A DNA stretch of 64,000 bases from Lysobacter panacisoli (GTDB lineage: Bacteria; Pseudomonadota; Gammaproteobacteria; Xanthomonadales; Xanthomonadaceae). Position numbers and translations under genes: made by a program. Below the pieces are notes generated by a model. The model saw only the letters and a program-made list of their open reading frames with translations. It made no database searches and had not been told where the DNA came from. Location: NCBI RefSeq assembly GCF_009765165.1, contig NZ_VLNU01000001.1, positions 1,665,001 through 1,729,000 on the forward strand. The letters are read 5' to 3'. This document shows positions 37,333 through 46,556 of the stretch, one piece after another (the stretch's first letter is position 1; every line of letters begins with the position of its first letter).

Positions 37333-39969
37333 ATGCTTGCTGCAACCCGCAATCGCCTCACTTTGGCTGTCGCTGCTGCATTGATCTCCACCGCCGCCCT
37401 GCCGGTCATGGCCCAGGACGGCCCGCAGGCCACTCCCGCACAGACTCCGGCTCCGTCGGCCCAGCCGGCCCGACAGGACGCCGTCGAGCTCGACAAGCTG
37501 GTCGTCACCGGTACCCGCGTGCAGGGCCGGTCGCCGACCGAATCGCTTTCGCCCGTCGACGTGTTCCGTCCTGCCGACCTGGAGAAGCAGGCCTCGGCCG
37601 ACTTCACCGACCAGCTCGCGACGATCGCGCCTTCGTTCAACACCCAGCGTTTCCCGATCGCCGACGGCACTGCCTTCGTCCGTCCGGCCAATCTGCGCAA
37701 CCTGCCGCCGGACCAGACCCTGGTCCTGATCAACGGCAAGCGCCGCCATCGCTCCGCGCTGGTGAACCTGCAGGTCGAGCCGTTCGGCACGGTCAACCAG
37801 GGCTCGCAGGCGGTCGATTACAGCCTGATTCCCTCCGCCGCGATCCAGCGCGTCGAAGTCCTGCGCGACGGTTCCTCGGCGCAGTACGGCTCCGACGCCA
37901 TCGCCGGCGTGATCAACGTGCTGCTCAACGATTACGACGACGGCGTGCGCATCGAAGGCCAGTACGGCTCGACCTACGAGGGCGACGGCGACAAGTGGCG
38001 CAGCTCGTTCAACTTCGGCACCGGGCTGGGCGATGCCGGCTTCTTCAACATGACCGTCGAGTACTTCGACAGCAACCACACCTCGCGCGGCATTCCGCGC
38101 GCCGATGCGGCGGCCGTGGGGGCAGCGGTCGGTTCGGGCCTGGTGCCGTTCGAAGGCCTCGGCCAGCGCTGGGGCGACCCGGACGGCAACGGCCTGCGCT
38201 CCTTCTTCAACGCCGAATACCCGATCAACGACGCGGTCAGCCTGTACGGCTTCGGCAGCTACGCCGACACCGAGTACGAATCGAGCTTCTTCTACCGCAC
38301 GCCCGTCGGCGTGGCCGGCGTCGCGCCGCGCGGCACGCTGTTCGTGGATGCCGACGGCAACGGTGTCGCCGACCCGGTCGCGCAGTCGATCGTCGACGAC
38401 ATCCGCGCGCAGGGCCTGAACCCGGCCGACTTCCTCACCGCCAACGCGGCGAGCCCGTCGGGCTTCATCGCCTTGAACCCGATCTACGTGCTGTTCCCGG
38501 GCGGCTACACGCCGACCTTCGGCGCGACGGTCGACGACTACGAAGGCGTGTTCGGCGCGAAGGGCGAGACCGGCGCGGGCCTGCGCTGGGACGTCAGCCT
38601 GCGTCAGGGCGAGAACGAGATGGTCTACACCATGACCAATTCGATCAACCCGAGCCTGGGCCGCCTGAGCCCGACCAGCTTCGAGCCCGGCCACCTGATC
38701 CAGCTCGAACGCGGCGCCAACGCGGACTTCGCCTGGCCGTGGCAGAACGACGTGTTCGCCTCGCCGGTGAACATCGCCTTCGGCGGCGAGTGGCGCGAGG
38801 AAACCTACAAGATCGGCACGGGCGATGCGGCGTCGTATACCGCCGGCCCGACCGGCGCGCTGTTCGGCGTGGGTTCCGACGGCTTCCAGGGCGACTCGCC
38901 GGAAGCATCGGGCGACTTCAGCCAGTACAGCCGCGCGGCCTACCTCGACGTCGAAGCCGACCTGATCGAACGCTGGACCGTCGGCGTGGCCGGACGCTAC
39001 GAGGATTCCTCCGCGTTCGACAGCACCTTCGACTGGAAGGTCTCCACGCGCTTCGAGTTCACCGATGCGTTCGCGATGCGCGCCACCGTCAACACCGGTT
39101 TCCGCACGCCGACGCCGGGCCAGCTCAACACGCTCGACGTGACCACCACCGCCGACTCGACCGGCACGCTGGTGCCGCTGGGCACGTTCCCGGTCAACAG
39201 CGAAGCGGCGATCGCGCTGGGTGCGCAGCCGCTGGATGCGGAGGAATCGTTCGCGTACTCCGCAGGCATGGTGTACGCGCCGAACGACGTGTTCACGCTG
39301 ACACTCGATTACTACAACATCGAGGTCGACGACCGCATCGCGCTGCAGACCATCAACGTCGCCGACGGTTCGCCGGAGCAGCAGGCGCTGATCGATGCCG
39401 GTGTGCCGGGCGCCGAACTGCTGCGCCAGGTCTCGTACTTCGTCAACGGCTTCGACAGCACGGTGCAGGGCGTGGACCTGGTCGCCACCTATCGCGCCGA
39501 CTTCGCCAGCTGGGGCACCGGCGTGTTCGACTTCCGCCACAGCTACAACAAGCAGGAAGTCGACAGCGTCGCCGTCATCCCGGGTACCGCGACGCCGGTG
39601 ATCGATGCCGAGCGCGTGGCGGACCTCGAGAACCAGCTGCCGAACAATCGAAGCGTGATCACGTTCGACTGGCGCTCGCCGTGGAACGTCAACTTCACCG
39701 CGCGCGCGAACTACTACGACAGCTGGGAAGACTTCACCTTCGGCGAGAAGGGTGAGTTCGGTTCGGAATGGCTGTTCGACCTGGCGGTGAGCTTCAGTCT
39801 CTACCAGGACAAGCTGCACATCACCGTCGGCGGCAACAACATCTTCGACAACTACCCGGACAAGGAAACCAACAGCACGCTCAACTTCCTGGGCGCGCAG
39901 TACCCGCTGTCCTCGCCGTTCGGCTTCAACGGCGGCGAGTGGTACGTGAAGGCGTCGTACGAGTTCTGA
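37333..39969 (+). CDS. TonB-dependent receptor
   Basis: An 878-residue outer membrane receptor for energy-dependent uptake. The signal peptide ends at LPVMAQD, followed by an Ala/Pro/Gln-rich linker and a TonB-box-like LDKLVVTGTR. The plug domain (about residues 60-195) includes NLRNLPPDQTLVLINGKRR and VEVLRDGSSAQYGSDAIAGV, and the barrel ends in YVKASYEF with a terminal Phe. No substrate can be read and no specific transporter gene lies nearby. The 144-base upstream gap contains AT-rich GGTTAAAGGTTGGTTAAAG, a possible regulatory site. Confidence 0.94.
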   Translation: MLAATRNRLTLAVAAALISTAALPVMAQDGPQATPAQTPAPSAQPARQDAVELDKLVVTGTRVQGRSPTESLSPVDVFRPADLEKQASADFTDQLATIAPSFNTQRFPIADGTAFVRPANLRNLPPDQTLVLINGKRRHRSALVNLQVEPFGTVNQGSQAVDYSLIPSAAIQRVEVLRDGSSAQYGSDAIAGVINVLLNDYDDGVRIEGQYGSTYEGDGDKWRSSFNFGTGLGDAGFFNMTVEYFDSNHTSRGIPRADAAAVGAAVGSGLVPFEGLGQRWGDPDGNGLRSFFNAEYPINDAVSLYGFGSYADTEYESSFFYRTPVGVAGVAPRGTLFVDADGNGVADPVAQSIVDDIRAQGLNPADFLTANAASPSGFIALNPIYVLFPGGYTPTFGATVDDYEGVFGAKGETGAGLRWDVSLRQGENEMVYTMTNSINPSLGRLSPTSFEPGHLIQLERGANADFAWPWQNDVFASPVNIAFGGEWREETYKIGTGDAASYTAGPTGALFGVGSDGFQGDSPEASGDFSQYSRAAYLDVEADLIERWTVGVAGRYEDSSAFDSTFDWKVSTRFEFTDAFAMRATVNTGFRTPTPGQLNTLDVTTTADSTGTLVPLGTFPVNSEAAIALGAQPLDAEESFAYSAGMVYAPNDVFTLTLDYYNIEVDDRIALQTINVADGSPEQQALIDAGVPGAELLRQVSYFVNGFDSTVQGVDLVATYRADFASWGTGVFDFRHSYNKQEVDSVAVIPGTATPVIDAERVADLENQLPNNRSVITFDWRSPWNVNFTARANYYDSWEDFTFGEKGEFGSEWLFDLAVSFSLYQDKLHITVGGNNIFDNYPDKETNSTLNFLGAQYPLSSPFGFNGGEWYVKASYEF

Positions 39970-39980
39970 GCAGGGCGCAC

Positions 39981-40007
39981 GACGCCGGACGCGATTCGTC
40001 CGGCGTC
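39981..40007 (+). other. hairpin after the TonB-dependent receptor gene
   Basis: A 10-bp stem (GACGCCGGAC / GTCCGGCGTC) with a 7-base loop, 11 bases after the stop. No T-run follows, so it may protect the 3' end rather than terminate. Confidence 0.5.
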
Positions 40008-40147
40008 GATGCACGACGATGCGACGGCGTTCACGAATGGGCGCTGTCGCCGCATCGGGCAAGAACGGGCGTCGGCATCCTGTGACCGGCGCACCGTTCC
40101 CGGTGATGCGGTTTACGTATCGTGCACGCACCCTCAGGGGTGAGAAG

Positions 40148-40186
40148 CGCCGGGCGACGGGGAGGTCGCCCGGCGTTGCTTTTTTG
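40148..40186 (+). terminator. terminator of the TonB-dependent receptor gene
   Basis: Stem CGCCGGGCGAC / GTCGCCCGGCG followed by TTGCTTTTTTG. It lies 180 bases after the stop codon and is the only typical intrinsic terminator in this 529-base gap, whose other contents are inverted repeats and a tandem repeat. Confidence 0.85.
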
Positions 40187-40230
40187 GGGGATCGAAATTG
40201 TGTGAAGCCGCGCAGCGCGCTTCGCGCGCA

Positions 40231-40278
40231 CCCCTCTTCCGCCCTTCGGGCACCTTCTCCCGCAAGGGGAGAAAGGGA
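40231..40278. repeat. left inverted-repeat unit flanking the 12-bp tandem array
   Basis: CCCCTCTTCC, a GCCCTTCGGGC hairpin and TTCTCCC-GCAA-GGGGAGAA lie directly before the tandem repeat. The unit is related in sequence to the CCCTCTCCC element on the other side. Confidence 0.6.
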
Positions 40279-40428
40279 AGAGCAGGAGCAAGAGCAACAG
40301 CAAGAGCAAGAGCAACAGCAAGAGCAACAGCAAGAGCAACAGCAAGAGCAACAGCAAGAGCAACAGCAAGAGCAACAGCAAGAGCAACAGCAAGAGCAAC
40401 AGCAAGAGCAACAGCAAGAGCAACATCG
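40279..40428. repeat. 12-bp tandem repeat (AGAGCAACAGCA)n
   Basis: Nine perfect head-to-tail copies of AGAGCAACAGCA occupy 40309-40416, with interrupted copies before and a partial copy after. The array is a multiple of three, so both strands read through as poly-Glu/Gln-type or poly-Leu-type frames, but no start, signal or coding context supports a gene. It is expected to vary in copy number between strains. Confidence 0.9.
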
Positions 40429-40438
40429 CGCTGACGTT

Positions 40439-40492
40439 CCCCCCTCTCCCCTTGCGGGAGAGGGACAGGCGCGAAGCGCCAGGGAGAGGGGT
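40439..40492. repeat. right inverted-repeat unit flanking the 12-bp tandem array
   Basis: CCCTCTCCC (40442-40450) can pair with GGGAGAGGG at 40456-40464, or with a second GGGAGAGGGG at 40482-40491 enclosing a GGCGC-GAA-GCGCC hairpin. It ends seven bases before the stop of the convergent cca gene and could act in ending that transcript. Confidence 0.6.
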
Positions 40493-40498
40493 AGGACG

Positions 40499-41722
40499 CT
40501 AAGGCTTCTTCCCCGTCGCCTGCGCGATCGCGTCGATGCGTGCGCGACGCATCGCCTCGCCCACGTCGGGTCCACTCAGTCCGCGCGCGATCTCGTTGGC
40601 ACGCACCGTACGCGCCGCTGCAAGCGCGGCCACCAGTGCCGGTCCCTGCGGATACGGATCGTTCTGTCGTCCCGCACGGCCGCGCTTGTCGGCTTCGCAC
40701 ACGATCGCCATCTGTTCGATGCGCTCGGGTCGGCGGAAGCCGTCGCAACGCGCGAGCAGTTCGTACACGGTGCCGGCGCGGAGTTCGTCGAAGCGATGCA
40801 CGTTGAGGTGCTCGCGACACGCGCATTCGGCGAGATGGCGATGGTCGGCCGGCACCTTGAGTCGATCGCACAGCGCGCGCAGCGGTGCGAGTCCCGCATG
40901 TTCGTGGCCGAGGTGCTTGGGCAACACATGCGGCGGCGTGAGCGCCTTGCCCAGGTCGTGCGTGAGCGCGGCGAAGCCGATGCGATCGTCGCCCGGCGCC
41001 AGTCGCGCGGCCATGTCGCAGACCAGTTCGATGTGCACGCCGGTGTCGATCTCCGGATGGAATTCCGCGCGCTGCGGCACGCCGTACAGCGCTTCGACTT
41101 CCGGCAACACCGCTCCGAGCGCGTCGGCCTCGTGCAGTGTGCGGATGAACGCCGAGGGCGCGGTGCTGGCGAGCGCGCGGCGCAGTTCCTGCCAGACGCG
41201 TTCGGCGGTGAGTTCCGACAGCTCGCCCGAGCGCGCCATCGCGCGCATGAGTTCCATCGTCTCCGGCGCGACGCTGAAACCGTGCGATGCGAAGCGCGCC
41301 ATGAAGCGCGCCGCGCGCAGCACGCGCAGTGGATCTTCCGAGAACGCCGGGCCGACGTGGCGCAGCACGCGCAGCTGGATATCGCGCGCGCCGCCGTAGG
41401 GATCGACGAGGTTGCCGTCCTCGTCCTGCGCGATCGCGTTGATGGTGAAGTCGCGACGAGCGAGGTCTTCTTCCAGCGTCACCGAAGGATCGGCATCCAC
41501 GACGAATCCGCGGTAGCCGCGCCCGCTCTTGCGTTCGGTGCGCGCGAGCGCGTGCTCTTCGCCGTTGGCGTCGAGGAACACCGGGAAATCCCGGCCGACC
41601 GCGCGGAAACCGGCTGCCTCCATCGAGGCCTGTGTCTCGCCGACGACGACCCAGTCGCGATCGCCCGGCGGCAGGTCGAGCAGGCGGTCGCGGACCGCGC
41701 CGCCAACGAGGTAGCGCTTCAT
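40499..41722 (-). CDS. cca: multifunctional CCA-adding tRNA nucleotidyltransferase
   Basis: Adds and repairs the 3' CCA of tRNAs. The 407-residue length and the C-terminal HD phosphohydrolase domain ([11 protein letters not shown], about residues 220-245) mark the gammaproteobacterial type with added phosphatase activity. Nucleotidyltransferase motifs are at the N-terminus: [18 protein letters not shown] and [10 protein letters not shown], then [11 protein letters not shown]. The start is the MKRYLVGG methionine. It is followed upstream by the PH-domain gene with an 8-base gap, so the two are probably co-transcribed. Confidence 0.95.
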   Translation of the reverse strand: MKRYLVGGAVRDRLLDLPPGDRDWVVVGETQASMEAAGFRAVGRDFPVFLDANGEEHALARTERKSGRGYRGFVVDADPSVTLEEDLARRDFTINAIAQDEDGNLVDPYGGARDIQLRVLRHVGPAFSEDPLRVLRAARFMARFASHGFSVAPETMELMRAMARSGELSELTAERVWQELRRALASTAPSAFIRTLHEADALGAVLPEVEALYGVPQRAEFHPEIDTGVHIELVCDMAARLAPGDDRIGFAALTHDLGKALTPPHVLPKHLGHEHAGLAPLRALCDRLKVPADHRHLAECACREHLNVHRFDELRAGTVYELLARCDGFRRPERIEQMAIVCEADKRGRAGRQNDPYPQGPALVAALAAARTVRANEIARGLSGPDVGEAMRRARIDAIAQATGKKP

Positions 41723-41730
41723 CGCGTGCG

Positions 41731-42108
41731 TCAGCGCGGCGCGTGCTGCGCGAGCAGAGCGAGGATTTCCTGCACGCCGCTGTCGCGACCGAGCGTGCGC
41801 GAGATCGGTGCGGCTTGTCCCGACACCCACACGCGCAGCTCGGATTCGAGATCGAAATGGCCGGCCGTTTCCACCGAGAACATCACGATGCTGCGGTAGG
41901 GCACGCTGAGGTATTCGACCTTGCTGCCGGTCACGCCCTGCTTGTTGACCAGGATCATGCGGCGGTCGGTGAAGACGATGAGGTCGCGGACCAGTCCGAA
42001 TGCGCGCTGCAGGGTTTCGCCGGGCGCGAGCAGCGGCGCGAAATCCTCGGCGAGCTTGTCGATGGATTTCTCGCCGGCATGGCCGAGCAGGATGTCGAGC
42101 AGGCCCAT
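41731..42108 (-). CDS. bacterial PH domain-containing protein
   Basis: A 125-residue cytosolic protein of the bPH_1 family (PF08000 type): [24 protein letters not shown] followed by [24 protein letters not shown] and [10 protein letters not shown]. This is a single pleckstrin-homology-like fold; family function is unclear. GGAGAA lies seven bases before the chosen ATG. Confidence 0.82.
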   Translation of the reverse strand: MGLLDILLGHAGEKSIDKLAEDFAPLLAPGETLQRAFGLVRDLIVFTDRRMILVNKQGVTGSKVEYLSVPYRSIVMFSVETAGHFDLESELRVWVSGQAAPISRTLGRDSGVQEILALLAQHAPR

Positions 42109-42222
42109 GACGTTCTCCGGACGGATGCGGCCCATGATTCTAAGGGGCCTGCTTCTGGAGGGCATGGACCACGCCATGCCCGTCGCGGGCGAACGCATTG
42201 GCGTTCGCCCATGCGGCGTCGA

Positions 42223-42501
42223 TCAGTTGCCGCGAGTGAAGTCCGGGCGATCGCGCAGGATCTCGCGCGCGGCCTCGGTGTCCTTGCGGCGCTGGCCGAC
42301 GGTGCGGCAATCGTTGGTCATCATGTTGCTGCCGGTCTTGCGCACGCGACGGCATACCAGCTTGTCTTCGTCGTCCGTGGAGCGGACGGCTTCGCTGGCC
42401 ACCTGCGCTTGCTTCGGCTCGGCATCGGCCGGAGGCGCGGAGCCGGCCTGGCCCGTGGCCAGTCCGATCAGGCTGGCAGCGACGAACGACGTGATCGACA
42501 T
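42223..42501 (-). CDS. small secreted protein with CRR-TGS-CRT motif
   Basis: A 92-residue protein with a signal peptide (residues 1 to about 20) and a charged mature part. The core CRRVRKTGSNMMTNDCRT, with two cysteines 15 residues apart that could form a disulfide, followed by QRRKDTEAAREIL, matches a family of small periplasmic proteins frequent in Xanthomonads and sphingomonads. No function is known. It stands alone between two convergently unrelated minus-strand genes. Confidence 0.7.
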   Translation of the reverse strand: MSITSFVAASLIGLATGQAGSAPPADAEPKQAQVASEAVRSTDDEDKLVCRRVRKTGSNMMTNDCRTVGQRRKDTEAAREILRDRPDFTRGN

Positions 42502-42579
42502 GAGCAGAGCGTCCTTTCCGTAGGGGCAAGTGCCGGGCCCCCAAGAGTAGCGAAATCGAACGCGCGGCGCGGGTGCCGG

Positions 42580-43476
42580 TCAGCCGTTCAGGATCGTGGA
42601 CACGCGGGGTTCCACCGGCGTCGGCGTGAGGCCGAGCCGGCGCAGGCCGTCCTCGAAGCTCACGGAGTCCAGTTGCAGCGATCGCCAGTTGTCGCGGCTG
42701 ATCGGTTTGCCCGGCAGCCATTCGCCGACGTTGGCCTGCAGCTGGCCGAGCGACGGCGGCAGGCCGATCACGGCGCGATGGCGGCCGCGTGCGCGCGCCG
42801 CCAGGCGCACGATCTGGCGCAACGTCATCACGTCGGGGCCGACGAGGTCGTAGCTCTCGCCGATGCTGCGCGGCTCGTCCAGCGCACGCACGAACGCCTC
42901 GGCCACGTCGTCCACCCAGACCGGCTGGAACTTCGCCTCGGCACGGCCGATCGGCAGCGCGGGCGCGAAGCGCAACAGCGCATCGAAACGACAGAACAGG
43001 CCATCGCCCGGGCCTGCGATCACCGAAGGACGGAACAAGGTCCATTCCAGTCCGGACGCGCGCACGAGTTGTTCCGCGCGACCGCGTGCCTTGAGGTAAT
43101 GGCTTTCGCCACGGCCGGCGTTGAGCGCGCTCATCTGCAGCAGGCGACGCACGCCCATGCGCTTCATCGCACCGACCAGCGAATCGGTGATCCCGACGAA
43201 CACGCGCTCGAAGCCGTCGCCGCGATCGCCCTTCTCGTTGAGGATGCCGATGAGGTTCACCACCGCGTCGGCGTCGTCGAGCACGGCGGCGAGGAAGTCC
43301 GGATTGGAGACGTCGCCTTCGATGAGGCTGGCGCCCTTGGGTTTCAGGTCGCGCTTGGTCGGATCGAAGCCGCGGCTGAGTACGGTGACGCGATGGCCGC
43401 CCTGCAACAGGCGCGCAACGAGATGCCGGCCGACGAAGCCGGTGCCGCCCAGTACCACCACATGCCTGTGTGCCAT
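42580..43476 (-). CDS. NDUFA9-like NAD(P)-binding protein
   Basis: A 298-residue atypical short-chain dehydrogenase. The N-terminal nucleotide-binding motif is VVVLGGTGFVGRHLV, followed by the extended-SDR stretches VNLIGIL and LLQMSALNA. This matches the NDUFA9-like group, related to a mitochondrial complex I accessory subunit and to quinone-linked reductases. The bacterial role is not known. The start gives MAHRHVVVLGGTG. Confidence 0.82.
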   Translation of the reverse strand: MAHRHVVVLGGTGFVGRHLVARLLQGGHRVTVLSRGFDPTKRDLKPKGASLIEGDVSNPDFLAAVLDDADAVVNLIGILNEKGDRGDGFERVFVGITDSLVGAMKRMGVRRLLQMSALNAGRGESHYLKARGRAEQLVRASGLEWTLFRPSVIAGPGDGLFCRFDALLRFAPALPIGRAEAKFQPVWVDDVAEAFVRALDEPRSIGESYDLVGPDVMTLRQIVRLAARARGRHRAVIGLPPSLGQLQANVGEWLPGKPISRDNWRSLQLDSVSFEDGLRRLGLTPTPVEPRVSTILNG

Positions 43477-43504
43477 GCGGGCGAGTGTAGGCGAAGGCCC
43501 GCGT

Positions 43505-45562
43505 TCAGCGCTGTGATCGGGAACGGGATTGTGTCGCGGCAGGTGGCTGCGCCGGTGCCGGCGCGGCGGCCGGCGTGGGGCAGGCAAAGCGCTTGCGCGC
43601 ACCGTCGGTGCGGCCGCGCAGGCGATCGCTGAGCGTCAGTGCGTCGCCGTCCATGCGCCAGTCGTACAGCACGCTGAAGGCAAGCACGCGCGCAACGTAC
43701 TCGCGCGTTTCCTTGTAGCTGATCGTTTCGATCCAGAAGTCCGGATCCATGCCCGGGCGCTGCGCCTGCCAACGCGCGAGCGGCGTCGGCCCGGCGTTGT
43801 AGCCGGCGATGACCTGGTAGGGCTGGCCGCCGTACTTGTCCATCAGTTGGCGCAGGTAGGCGGTGCCGAGGACGATGTTGGTATCGGGATCGTAAAGGCT
43901 GTCCGCACCGCCCCACGGCAGACCCAGTCGCGCTGCCACGCCGGAGCCGGTGCCGGGCAGTATCTGCATCAGGCCCATCGCGTTGGCGCCGGAGCGCGCG
44001 CGCGGATAGAACACGCTTTCGGCGCGGATCTCCGCCGCGACCCAGGCCGGATCGATCCGATTCTTCTCCGCTTCGCGCCGGATCGTCGCTTCGTGGTGCA
44101 GCGGGAAACGCAGGCCATACAGGCGCGATTCGTCGGGATCGCGACCCAGCCCGAACACCGCGCGGTCGAACCAGCCGTTGCCCTGCGCGACTTCCACAGC
44201 GATGCGGCGCTGCTCAGCATTGAAGCGCGACAGTGCGTCGTCCCATTCGCGCGTGGCCCAGCCGACGCGGTCGATCTGGAACAGCCCCATCGCGCGGACG
44301 ATCGCAGGGTCGCGCGCGATCGCCTGCTGCGCGGCGCTGCTGGTGTTCGGCAGCCACGGGCACAGCGCGTACGGCTGATCGAGGCGGTCGGCGGCGAGGA
44401 AGCCGTGGAATTCCGGCTTGGCCGCGGCTTCGCGATACAGGCGGTCGGCCTCGGCCTTGCGGCCGGCGCGTTCTTCCAGGCGCGCGGCGAAGTAGGTCCA
44501 GCGCGATTCGCCGCGCTGCTTCGTGCCCATGCGTTCGATCGCCGAGCGCGCCGCGGTCCAGTCAGAGCGCGCCATCGCTTCGCGCGCGCGCCATTCGTGC
44601 AGTCGTTCGTCGTAGGCCGATGCAGGGACGGCTTCGAGGCGACGTGCGGATTCGGGTTCGTACGAGGCCACCGTCCACAGCGCGATCTGGTACAGCACGC
44701 GACCGCGCTGCGCCTCGGTGAATCCGAGTGCGTCGGCGAAGCGCGGCAGCATGGCCTCGGCCGAGGCGGGCGATGTCTTGCCGAGCTTGGCCAGGCCGTG
44801 CGATGCGATCTCGCGACTGCGATCGTTCTTCGGCCACGCCAGCGCGCGATCGTTCGGCGCATCGACGAACGCGGCGTAGTCGTTGGCGAGCGCGAGCTGG
44901 TCGGCGGGCAGGCCGCGCGCGGCGGCGCGCATCACGCCCGGCTGCCATTCGGCGGCGGCGAGGTCGACGCGTTCCCAGCGTGCGTCCGCTGTCAGTCCGC
45001 CCTGTGCGGCCAGCGATGCCATCGGCGCATCGCAGGCGTCGGGCAGCGACTTGCCTGTGCGCCAGATCGCAAGCGCATCGCGCGTCCATTGCGCATCGGC
45101 CTTGCCGAGCTGCTGTCGTGCCTGCAGCTCGTTGCAGCGCAGGGCCACGCCTTTGATGCCCGGACTCCACGCCGCGAGCACGGACGACCAGTCCTGGTTG
45201 CGCGCGGCGGCGCCGATCCAGGCTTCACGGAACGCCTCGCCCGCGGCCTGGCCGCGGTTGCGCGACAGGAAGGCCTGCGCGCGCTGCGGATCGAGGCTGT
45301 CGACGTCGCGGCGCAGCGAGGCGTACTCGATCCACGGATACAGCGGATGCTCGGCGAGATCGCGATACTGCGCGGGATCGAAGCGGCCGAGTTCGGCATC
45401 CTCGAGTGCGGCGCGCACGCGCGGCAGTTTCGAGTCCGCCATGCCCTTGGGCAGCGGCGGGATGGCGACGGCGGGCGCGGCGGCCGTGGTCTGCGCGCAG
45501 GCAGACGCGGCAAGGGCGACGCTGCAGGCAGCGAGTACGATGATGAATGGGCGGGGGACCAT
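43505..45562 (-). CDS. slt: soluble lytic murein transglycosylase
   Basis: A 685-residue periplasmic enzyme that cleaves peptidoglycan to 1,6-anhydromuropeptides. A signal peptide ends near ASACAQT; the Cys could also be a lipobox. A long alpha-helical superhelix (about residues 40-480) precedes the SLT domain, with catalytic Glu515 in IRAESVFYP and the motifs GLMQILPGT and AGYNAGPTPL. The size matches E. coli Slt70 plus a short Pro/Ala/Ser-rich C-terminal tail. Confidence 0.93.
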   Translation of the reverse strand: MVPRPFIIVLAACSVALAASACAQTTAAAPAVAIPPLPKGMADSKLPRVRAALEDAELGRFDPAQYRDLAEHPLYPWIEYASLRRDVDSLDPQRAQAFLSRNRGQAAGEAFREAWIGAAARNQDWSSVLAAWSPGIKGVALRCNELQARQQLGKADAQWTRDALAIWRTGKSLPDACDAPMASLAAQGGLTADARWERVDLAAAEWQPGVMRAAARGLPADQLALANDYAAFVDAPNDRALAWPKNDRSREIASHGLAKLGKTSPASAEAMLPRFADALGFTEAQRGRVLYQIALWTVASYEPESARRLEAVPASAYDERLHEWRAREAMARSDWTAARSAIERMGTKQRGESRWTYFAARLEERAGRKAEADRLYREAAAKPEFHGFLAADRLDQPYALCPWLPNTSSAAQQAIARDPAIVRAMGLFQIDRVGWATREWDDALSRFNAEQRRIAVEVAQGNGWFDRAVFGLGRDPDESRLYGLRFPLHHEATIRREAEKNRIDPAWVAAEIRAESVFYPRARSGANAMGLMQILPGTGSGVAARLGLPWGGADSLYDPDTNIVLGTAYLRQLMDKYGGQPYQVIAGYNAGPTPLARWQAQRPGMDPDFWIETISYKETREYVARVLAFSVLYDWRMDGDALTLSDRLRGRTDGARKRFACPTPAAAPAPAQPPAATQSRSRSQR

Positions 45563-45665
45563 TGTCGGGACTATAGCCCAGCGTCGTGAAGCAACCGTCG
45601 CCGCATGCCTGCCACAGTCAGGCCGCGTTGCGCGACAACTTCGCCTTTCCAACGAAGGAACCCCA

Positions 45666-46466
45666 TTGATTTCAGCGCTCATCGTCTTTCTTCTCCTCGG
45701 CGCGGTCGCGGGCGTGCTCGCGGGATTGCTCGGCGTCGGCGGAGGGCTCGTGCTGGTCGCGGCGCTGGCGTGGCTGCTGCCGGGCCTGGGCATTTCGAAG
45801 GAGGCGGCGATGCACGCCGCGTTGGCGAGTTCGCTCGCGAGCATCGTGCTGACTGCGGCCGCATCCGCGCGCGCACATGCCTCGCGTGGCAGCGTGCTGT
45901 GGCCGACGGTGGCGTGGATGGTGCCGGGGCTGCTGATCGGTGGCTGGCTCGGCAGCGGTGTCGCGGTGCGCGTGGACGACAGCGTGCTGCGCTGGATCGT
46001 CGCCGGCTACTGCTTCCTCGCTGCGGCACAACTGACTTTCGGTCGTGCGCGCGCCACGGGCGGCGCCGCGGTGCCGGCGCCGAAGGGCGTTCCGATGACC
46101 GCGGCTGGCCTCGGCATCGGTGCGGTGTCGGCGGTGGTGGGCATCGGCGGCGGCAGCATGACCGTGCCACTACTGGTGTGGCGCGGCGTCGCGCCGGTGC
46201 GCGCGGTCGGGACCTCGTCCGCATGCGGTGTCGCGATCGGCATCGCCAGCGCGATCGGCTACGCATTGCACGCGCCGTCCGGCGCGCTGCCGGAGCATGC
46301 GGTCGGCTACGTCTATCTGCCGGCCGCGATCGGTGTCGCCGCCGCGTCGGTGCTGGCCGCACCCTACGGCATGCGCCTGGCCCATCGCCTGCACGGCGAC
46401 ACGCTCAAGCGCGTGTTCGCCGGGTTCCTGGCCCTGGTCGGAACCAGTCTGGTGCTGGGGGCATAA
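45666..46466 (+). CDS. TauE/SafE family sulfite/anion exporter
   Basis: A 266-residue membrane protein with seven to eight helices. The two glycine motifs typical of the family are present: GLLGVGGGLVLV at the N-terminus and AVVGIGGGSMTVPLLV in the second half, reflecting its internal duplication. Such proteins export sulfite, sulfoacetate or related anions. The start is TTG at 45666 with AAGGA eight bases upstream, as no ATG gives a full first helix. Confidence 0.87.
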   Translation: MISALIVFLLLGAVAGVLAGLLGVGGGLVLVAALAWLLPGLGISKEAAMHAALASSLASIVLTAAASARAHASRGSVLWPTVAWMVPGLLIGGWLGSGVAVRVDDSVLRWIVAGYCFLAAAQLTFGRARATGGAAVPAPKGVPMTAAGLGIGAVSAVVGIGGGSMTVPLLVWRGVAPVRAVGTSSACGVAIGIASAIGYALHAPSGALPEHAVGYVYLPAAIGVAAASVLAAPYGMRLAHRLHGDTLKRVFAGFLALVGTSLVLGA

Positions 46467-46556
46467 GGCCGCGAGGGGGCGACCCCGACGGGCGGTATGG
46501 ACAGATTCGGCAAACTCTGCCTAAGGTGAAAGGACCGGGGGACAGGGGATGTTGCC

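Noticed and set aside
40031..40426. A poly-leucine frame across the 12-bp repeat
   Set aside because: The only support is absence of stops in a tandem repeat; there is no ribosome site and the frame varies with copy number.
40279..40428. CRISPR array
   Set aside because: The units are 12 bases, head-to-tail, with no spacers and no cas genes.
37273..40575. An 1100-codon minus-strand frame opposite the TonB-dependent receptor
   Set aside because: Antisense to a clear receptor gene and runs through the tandem repeat as poly-Cys/Ser; not protein-like.
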